Program-made: the position numbers and the translations under genes
NCBI GenBank assembly: GCA_027489835.1
Contig: JAIXZF010000098.1
Coordinates: 1 to 11,704 of the forward strand
DNA: 11,704 nucleotides
Direction of reading: 5' to 3'
From: Hyphomicrobiales bacterium
GTDB taxonomy: Bacteria; Pseudomonadota; Alphaproteobacteria; Rhizobiales; Beijerinckiaceae
The notes under the pieces: generated by a model
Told to the model about the DNA's origin: nothing
What the model saw: the letters and a program-made list of their open reading frames with translations, nothing else
The model's database searches: none
Shown here: positions 6,738 through 11,704 of the stretch, one piece after another
How positions within the stretch are numbered: the first letter of the stretch is position 1
How the letters are laid out: each line of letters opens with the position of its first letter

Positions 6738-8288
6738 TCAGGCTTTGAAGGACCAGGTGTGCGGCAGGATCCAGCCATTGTCGTATTTCGTCACCGCCAC
6801 CTCGTTGCGATGCACGATGGTCTTCACCGTCTGCAGCAGCGGGATGGTGAAGCCCCGCTCGGCCGCAAACTGGTGCGCGTCGCGGTAGCCCTGGATGCGC
6901 TTGGCCTCGTCCGTCTCGGTGAGCAGCGGCTGGATGCGCGGGGCCATCTCGTCCGTCTTGAAGGCCGAGAAGATCGACTTCGGATCGAGCAGGTAGCCGC
7001 CATACATTTCCGGATCGCCCACCGCATTGCCCCAGGAGAACAGCGTGGCTTCCGGCAGCGTGCCGGCCCTCAGCCGCTCCTGATAGACCGACAGCTCGAT
7101 GGGCTCGAGATCGGCGTTGATGCCGACCCGCCGCCACATCTGCACGATGGCGCGCGCCATCTCGAAATCGTTCGGGAAGGCGCCGTTGGACGAGGCGAAC
7201 TTGATCGAAAGCGGGTTCTGGGCGGAGTGGCCGATTTCGCGCAGCAGCGCCTGAGAGCGCTCCACGCTGAACGCGAAATCGTAGTTCGGCGGATAACCCG
7301 GCGTGCCCTTGGCCGCGGGAACCGAGATGGGCGTGGCCGCGCCGCCGAACAGGGCGCGCGAGATCGCCACCTTGTCGATGGCGTGGTGCGCCGCGAGCCG
7401 CGCCCGGTCATCCGCGAAGCCGCCATTCTTGGTGATCTGCAGCAGCATGATGTCGGCGATAGGATCGAGCCTCGCGCTCACGCCGGGCTGTGTTGCCAGC
7501 CTCTGCGCCTCGCGGATCGGAACGTCGACGGCGACGTCGGCGCGGCGGCTCTCGAAGGCCGCGACGCGGGCAGTCGGATCGCGCACCAGTTCGATGGTGA
7601 CGCGGCCGATGGCCGGCTTGCCGTCCCAGTAGCGATCATTCGCTTCGAGCACGATGCGTGCGCCCTGCTGGTATTCGACCAGCTTGTAAGGACCGGTGCC
7701 GACCGGCTTGGCAACGAACTCCGCGAGGCCAACGCGCTCCACATAGGCCTTCGGCACCACGAAGCTGCACAGGAAGGCGAGCCAGGCTACCGCCGAGGGC
7801 ATTGGCTCGGAGAATTTCATGATCGCGCGGGTCGGGGTCGGCGTCTCGATGTCGGTCACCTTGCGCCAGATGAAGCCGGTGTCGAGCCGGCGCCCGCCCT
7901 CGGGCACCGGCAGCTTGGCGCGCTCGAAGAAAGAGAAGCGGAAATCGGCCGAGGTCATCGGCGTGCCGTCATGGAAAACCACGTCGGAGCGCAGATCAAG
8001 CGCCAGGGTCGTCGGGTTCTCCAGCGTCCATTTGGTGACGAGGGCCGGCTTGATGCTGACGTCCGGGTTCTGCGTCAGCGGCTGGTCGAACACCAGCTTG
8101 TAGAGCGACTGAACGGCCGCGAGCGTGCGGGCGTTCGGGTCCCAGGTCGGCACGTCCGCCGGGAAGGCGAGGGTGAGCTGCCCGCGGGCGGCGGCCTGCG
8201 CCAGCACTTCGGCGGGGACGCCGAGCGCGGCGAGGGCGCCGGCTCCCGCGCCCATTTTCATCAGGCTGCGGCGATCGATCATGGTCAT
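6738..8288 (-). CDS. Peptide-type ABC transporter substrate-binding protein (SBP_bac_5), Tat signal
   Basis: This 516-residue periplasmic solute receptor belongs to the DppA/OppA (SBP_bac_5, cluster C) family. The N-terminus is a twin-arginine signal: R6-R7 in DRRSLMKMG, then a mild hydrophobic stretch (13-29) and a probable signal peptidase site after A32 (AQA). The mature part shows family landmarks: LTLAFPADVPTWDPN, the LRSDVVFHDGTPMTSADFRFS segment, KPVGTGPYKLVEY, and ANDRYWDGKPAI. It should capture the ligand and hand it to the two permeases encoded next. The start at 8288 was chosen over the ATG two codons inside because an AGGAGG lies 9 bases before it. The gene follows iorB by 25 bases, which ties import to the oxidoreductase. 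Cluster C proteins bind peptides, opines, nickel chelates and sugars, so the ligand is not predictable here. Confidence 0.93.
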   Translation of the reverse strand: MTMIDRRSLMKMGAGAGALAALGVPAEVLAQAAARGQLTLAFPADVPTWDPNARTLAAVQSLYKLVFDQPLTQNPDVSIKPALVTKWTLENPTTLALDLRSDVVFHDGTPMTSADFRFSFFERAKLPVPEGGRRLDTGFIWRKVTDIETPTPTRAIMKFSEPMPSAVAWLAFLCSFVVPKAYVERVGLAEFVAKPVGTGPYKLVEYQQGARIVLEANDRYWDGKPAIGRVTIELVRDPTARVAAFESRRADVAVDVPIREAQRLATQPGVSARLDPIADIMLLQITKNGGFADDRARLAAHHAIDKVAISRALFGGAATPISVPAAKGTPGYPPNYDFAFSVERSQALLREIGHSAQNPLSIKFASSNGAFPNDFEMARAIVQMWRRVGINADLEPIELSVYQERLRAGTLPEATLFSWGNAVGDPEMYGGYLLDPKSIFSAFKTDEMAPRIQPLLTETDEAKRIQGYRDAHQFAAERGFTIPLLQTVKTIVHRNEVAVTKYDNGWILPHTWSFKA

Positions 8289-8297
8289 GGTCCGTCT

Positions 8298-8303
8298 CCT
8301 CCT
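8298..8303 (-). promoter_or_regulatory. Strong Shine-Dalgarno for the substrate-binding protein
   Basis: The minus strand reads AGGAGG nine bases before the ATG at 8288. It is the best ribosome binding site in the window and fits high demand for a periplasmic receptor. It also sets the start at 8288. Confidence 0.75.
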
Positions 8304-8313
8304 CTGTGGCGTT

Positions 8314-9849
8314 TCAGCCTGCGTTGATCTCGAGCGCGGCGATGGCTTCAGCCAGCCGCGCCCCCGTGTCGTCCATGAGCGCGAGCTTGCGCAGCTTCGC
8401 GAGCTCGCCCGCCGCGCCCGAGCCCGTCAGCTTCGGCAGCACGCTCATGATGGCGGTGTAGTTGGCGAGGCCACGCGCATGGGTGTCGCTGTAGCCCTTC
8501 ACCAGATTGCGCAGCTCGGCGACCTCTGCGGCGAGGGCCACGTCGCGCTCGGCGATGGCGCGGATGGCGTCGAGCCAGGCCTCCAGCCGCTCCTGCTCGG
8601 CCTTGAAGCGCAGCGAGGCGCGCCGCCAGCGCTTCAGCTTCGCCACCATCCAGAGCGTCAGGAAGCCCCTGATCGAGGTCGTCTCGACGATGCGGCCCGA
8701 GGATGTGAGGTTTTCGATGGCAGTCCTGATCGGGCCCTTGCGCAGAAACAGCCGCCCGAGCGGCGCGGGCACCGTCTCCGCGATTTCCTGCAGGCGCGGG
8801 TGCATGTATTCGCGGATCTGCAGGATCTGGCCTTCGCGCACGCCGACCTCCGCCGCGACGCGCTCGAAGCGGGAGGCGCGGATCTTCAGTTCCGCCACCC
8901 TGATCGGGTCCTCGAATGTCATGCCGAGAGCGAGATGGCGCGCCGTTTCGGTGAGCACGATGGCCGTGCCGTCGCCATGCTGGCGCTCCACCTCGGCCAC
9001 GGGCTTCAGCCGCTCGAGATAGAGCCTGGCATAGGCGAGGTCCTGGAAATCGAGGCAGCGCGCAATGCCGGCCTCGATGGTGGCCATCGCCTTGCGCGGG
9101 AACAGCCTGGCCGCTTCCGCCGACAGTGCGGCCGCGTCGAATGCGGTGACGGGCTGGCCGAGCGGAACGGGTTCGAGGTTCGGCGTCTCGCCGTTGGCCG
9201 CATCATGAGCCGCCGTGAAGGCGCGCAGCGAGGCATGGACACCGACCCCGCCGCGCCGGATCGTGGCCTCGAAGTCGGCGCGCGAGAAGGGCAGGGTGCC
9301 CGATGCCGCGAGCGCGCCGAACAGCGCCGCCGAGATCACCGAGCCGGTCCGTTCTGCAACGGCCTGCATGTCGAAGGCGATGAGCTTGGCCGCCGCTGCC
9401 CGGCAGGCGTCGATCAGCGCCGCCTCGTCGACGCGGCCATCGGCCAGCGCGATCTTCTCGGCGATGGCGTAGACCCGGTGGGTGGAGGCGACGAGCGTGG
9501 TCCTGTCCGGCGTGACGATGCCGCGCTGGATGGCGCGGCCCGCCTCCATCAGCTCGGACGCGACGACCACGTCGACATCGCCCGGCACCGGCATCAGCGC
9601 CAGCACCGGCTCGCGCCCCTGGAGCGCCGCCTCCGGAAACATCTCGACATAGTAGATCGTCGCCCCGGTGCGCTGGGCGACGCCGGGCACCGAGGTCATC
9701 TGCGCCTGATAGCCATTGGCTTCGCCGAGATCGACCAGCCAGTTGGCCAGCACACCGCCGCCTTCGCCGCCCATCGCCAGCACGGCGATGCGGATCGCGC
9801 GCACGCTAGCGGGGCTGGTCGCTGTCGGCTGGCGGCTCTGGGCGTTCAT
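8314..9849 (-). CDS. iorB: Indolepyruvate oxidoreductase beta subunit, long form (IorB with C-terminal extension)
   Basis: This 511-residue protein is the partner of the IorA subunit encoded just upstream. Residues about 18-225 form the 2-oxoacid:acceptor oxidoreductase gamma-type domain: the glycine-rich IAVLAMGGEGGGVLANWL (21-38), the SVPGVAQRTGATIYYVEM stretch (53-70) and the DVVVASELMEAGRAIQRG region. Archaeal IorB is only about 200 residues. The remaining roughly 280 residues are a largely helical extension (LKPVAEVERQHGDG, IAETVPAPLGRLFLRKGPIR, AELRNLVKGYSDTHARGLANY), which I take to be the DUF6537-type region found in proteobacterial forms. No cysteine cluster is seen in it, so it probably does not bind an iron-sulfur centre. 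With IorA it should convert arylpyruvates (indolepyruvate, phenylpyruvate, hydroxyphenylpyruvate) plus CoA to aryl-acetyl-CoA and CO2. Its start is 7 bases after the iorA stop, which indicates coupled expression. Confidence 0.87.
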   Translation of the reverse strand: MNAQSRQPTATSPASVRAIRIAVLAMGGEGGGVLANWLVDLGEANGYQAQMTSVPGVAQRTGATIYYVEMFPEAALQGREPVLALMPVPGDVDVVVASELMEAGRAIQRGIVTPDRTTLVASTHRVYAIAEKIALADGRVDEAALIDACRAAAAKLIAFDMQAVAERTGSVISAALFGALAASGTLPFSRADFEATIRRGGVGVHASLRAFTAAHDAANGETPNLEPVPLGQPVTAFDAAALSAEAARLFPRKAMATIEAGIARCLDFQDLAYARLYLERLKPVAEVERQHGDGTAIVLTETARHLALGMTFEDPIRVAELKIRASRFERVAAEVGVREGQILQIREYMHPRLQEIAETVPAPLGRLFLRKGPIRTAIENLTSSGRIVETTSIRGFLTLWMVAKLKRWRRASLRFKAEQERLEAWLDAIRAIAERDVALAAEVAELRNLVKGYSDTHARGLANYTAIMSVLPKLTGSGAAGELAKLRKLALMDDTGARLAEAIAALEINAG

Positions 9850-9856
9850 GGCCTCG

Positions 9857-11704
9857 TCATGCCTCCGCCGCCGCGGGGCCTGTGCCGCCGAGCCTGCGCT
9901 GCAGGAAGCCGATGACCCTGGCCCTGATGCCGGCCTTGATCTGGTCCCAGCGCGTCGGGTTGTTGATGATCGAGGCGCGGTAGAAGCTGGGGCAAAGGAT
10001 CGCCGCGTGGGCCACTTCCCCGCACAGCCCGCAGCCGACGCAGGAGTTTACGACCTTCGTCACAGGGTCCTTGCGGAGCGGGTCGGGGTTCGGCGCCAGC
10101 GTCAGCGAGGGGCAGCCGGAAAGCCGCATGCAGGAATGGTCGCCCGTGCAGGTGTCGGCATCGACGCCATAGCGCTCGCGGACGATGCGCTTGCCGTCGG
10201 AGATCGCCTTCGCCGTGATCGGCTTTTCGCGCCGCTGCCGGTTCAGCATGCATTCCGACTGCGCGACGATGACTTTCGGCCCCTCGGCAGGCGTCGTGAG
10301 CGCCTCGCGCAGCGTGCCCATCATGGTCTTGAGGTCGTAGGTGTTCGGCAGCGTCCGCGCCCAGGTCACGCCGATGCCGCGCACGGCCGTCTCGATCGAG
10401 TTCTGCGTCGATCGCCGGTCGTTGCTGTGGTGCGATGACAGGATATCCTGCCCGCCGGTTGCGGCGGAATAGCCGTTGTCGACGACGATGATGACGCCGT
10501 CCGCCTTGTTGAATACGGCGTTGCCGACAGACGATACCAGCCCGTTATGCCAGAATCCGCCATCGCCCATGATCGCGATGGAGCGCTTGGACGGTCTGTC
10601 CGGACCCTTCACGTTGAACGCCGCCGCGCCCGCGCCGCCAAGCCCGTAGCCCATCGTGGTCGCGCCGATGTTGAAGGGCGGCAGGATCGAGAACAGGTGG
10701 CAGCCGATGTCACAGGAGACGTGGTGCTTGCCGAGTTCACGCTCCACCAGCTTCATCGCGGTGAAGATGGGCCGCTCCGGGCAGCCCGTGCAGAAGGAGG
10801 GCGGCCGGCCATGGACATTGCCGTCCAGCGCCGCGAGCGCGGCCTTCAGCCGGTTGTCGCCGGGGTTGGCGAGTGAGCCCTGTGCGAGGCCGGGGTGATA
10901 GGTGCGGACGAACTTGCCCATGCCCTCCTTCACCACCTGGCCGGTGTATTCGCCGGCCATGGGCAGCATGTCCTTGCCGTGCACCTTCGTCTGGATGTCG
11001 GCGCGCCGCAGGATGGTTGAGATGGCCTGCTCGAGGAATTCGGGCTGACCTTCCTCGACGATCAGCACCGCACGCTTGCCGGCGGCGAAGCGCGTCACCT
11101 CGCTTTCGCTCAGCGGATAGGTGACGTTGAGCACGTAGAGCGGCACGCGCGGCTGGCCGTAGGCGTCGGCGAGGCCGAGCAGCTCGAGCGCCCTCAGGCC
11201 GGTATTGTACATGCCGCCCTGCATGATGACGCCGATGTCGGAGAGCTCGCCCTCGAAGAATTCGTTGAGCTTGTGCTCCTCGATGAACTTGACTGCGGCG
11301 GGCCACCTCTTCTCGATCTTCTCCTTCTCGTGGAGATAGCTCGCCGGCGGCAGCACGATGCGGTTCACGTCGCGGACCGGGTTCTCCAGCGCGTCCCTGA
11401 GCGTGAAGGAGGGCCGCACATTGTCCTTTGTTTTGAAGCGCCCGGTGACGTGGCAGGTGCGGATGCGCACCTCCAGCATCACCGGCGTGTTGGTGGCTTC
11501 CGAGAGCTCGAAGCCTTTGGCCACGCACTCGACGATCTTGGGCAGGTTCGGCCTCGGATCGATGAGCCAGATCTGGCTCTTCATGGCGAAGGCGTGGCTG
11601 CGCTCCTGCATGATCGAGGAGCCTTCGCCGTAATCCTCGCCGACGATGATCATCGCGCCGCCCTTGACCCCGCCCGAGGCGAGGTTGGCGAGCGCGTCGG
11701 AGGC
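9857..11704 (-). CDS. iorA: Indolepyruvate ferredoxin oxidoreductase alpha subunit (5' end missing)
   Basis: The frame is open to the window edge, giving the last 615 residues; roughly the first 100, with the catalytic glutamate of the thiamine domain, lie outside. The enzyme oxidatively decarboxylates arylpyruvates to aryl-acetyl-CoA, using thiamine diphosphate and iron-sulfur clusters to pass electrons to a ferredoxin-like acceptor. In fragment numbering, the start matches the family segment before GGAMIIVGEDYGEGSSIMQE. FCTGCPERPIF is the conserved box before the second thiamine domain. GDGGF with N in VVDNG (about 380-407) is the Mg-thiamine diphosphate motif. The C-terminal ferredoxin-like part has C519-x2-D522-x2-C525-x5-C531-P and C555-x2-C558-x2-C561-x9-C571-P. 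The aspartate where a second cysteine is usual is notable. An internal ATG at 11653 is not the real start, because similarity continues upstream of it. iorB follows 7 bases after the stop. Confidence 0.92.
   Translation of the reverse strand, partial: ASDALANLASGGVKGGAMIIVGEDYGEGSSIMQERSHAFAMKSQIWLIDPRPNLPKIVECVAKGFELSEATNTPVMLEVRIRTCHVTGRFKTKDNVRPSFTLRDALENPVRDVNRIVLPPASYLHEKEKIEKRWPAAVKFIEEHKLNEFFEGELSDIGVIMQGGMYNTGLRALELLGLADAYGQPRVPLYVLNVTYPLSESEVTRFAAGKRAVLIVEEGQPEFLEQAISTILRRADIQTKVHGKDMLPMAGEYTGQVVKEGMGKFVRTYHPGLAQGSLANPGDNRLKAALAALDGNVHGRPPSFCTGCPERPIFTAMKLVERELGKHHVSCDIGCHLFSILPPFNIGATTMGYGLGGAGAAAFNVKGPDRPSKRSIAIMGDGGFWHNGLVSSVGNAVFNKADGVIIVVDNGYSAATGGQDILSSHHSNDRRSTQNSIETAVRGIGVTWARTLPNTYDLKTMMGTLREALTTPAEGPKVIVAQSECMLNRQRREKPITAKAISDGKRIVRERYGVDADTCTGDHSCMRLSGCPSLTLAPNPDPLRKDPVTKVVNSCVGCGLCGEVAHAAILCPSFYRASIINNPTRWDQIKAGIRARVIGFLQRRLGGTGPAAAEA

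Noticed and set aside
6714..8327. A 537-codon plus-strand open frame over the binding-protein gene
   Set aside because: Its translation is arginine- and histidine-rich with no domain signal, while the minus strand encodes a clear SBP_bac_5 protein with a signal peptide and Shine-Dalgarno.
8125..9915. A 596-codon plus-strand open frame over iorB
   Set aside because: Composition is typical of an antisense shadow and the opposite strand has recognisable IorB motifs.

Overview
The window is a dense, GC-rich (roughly two-thirds G+C by eye), gene-packed piece of a bacterial chromosome or large replicon. Codon use dominated by G/C third positions, long antisense shadow frames, a Urt-type transporter, a dual-ATPase peptide transporter and an IorB with a long C-terminal extension all suggest an alphaproteobacterium, probably Hyphomicrobiales (for example the Bosea/Bradyrhizobium side). 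That placement is inference. No RNA gene, insertion sequence, CRISPR array or phage gene is visible, and no gene-free stretch exceeds about 120 bases.

Left part, plus strand (1-2874): the 3' end of an ATPase gene of the urea/branched-chain amino acid ABC transporter class, closest to urtE; then, after 117 bases, a class I aldolase of the dihydrodipicolinate synthase superfamily, resembling the hydratase-aldolases that cleave aryl-idene-pyruvates; then, 27 bases later, a class I/II PLP-dependent aminotransferase. The last two look like one transcription unit.

Right part, minus strand (11704 down to 2894): six genes packed head to tail, probably one operon. In transcription order these are iorA (5' end outside the window), iorB, a peptide-type substrate-binding protein with a twin-arginine signal, two inner-membrane permeases (DppB and DppC type) and one polypeptide carrying both ATPase domains (DppD-DppF type). 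Gene spacings are 7, 25 and 63 bases, followed by two ATGA start/stop overlaps. The 63-base gap between the binding protein and the first permease holds a strong hairpin with a T-rich tail, a plausible attenuator or mRNA stabiliser that would favour high binding-protein levels.

The two gene sets converge with only 19 bases between stop codons. Functionally they suggest a catabolic theme. An importer brings in a small peptide or amino-acid-like compound, an aminotransferase gives a 2-oxo acid, and the indolepyruvate-type oxidoreductase turns an arylpyruvate into an aryl-acetyl-CoA with reduction of a low-potential carrier. The aldolase could cleave an aromatic side-chain oxo acid to pyruvate plus aldehyde. 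The individual families are well supported; the joint pathway is a hypothesis. The most notable protein-level details are a Cys-to-Asp change in the first iron-sulfur motif of IorA, a four-cysteine motif in the middle of the fused ATPase, and the long C-terminal extension of IorB.
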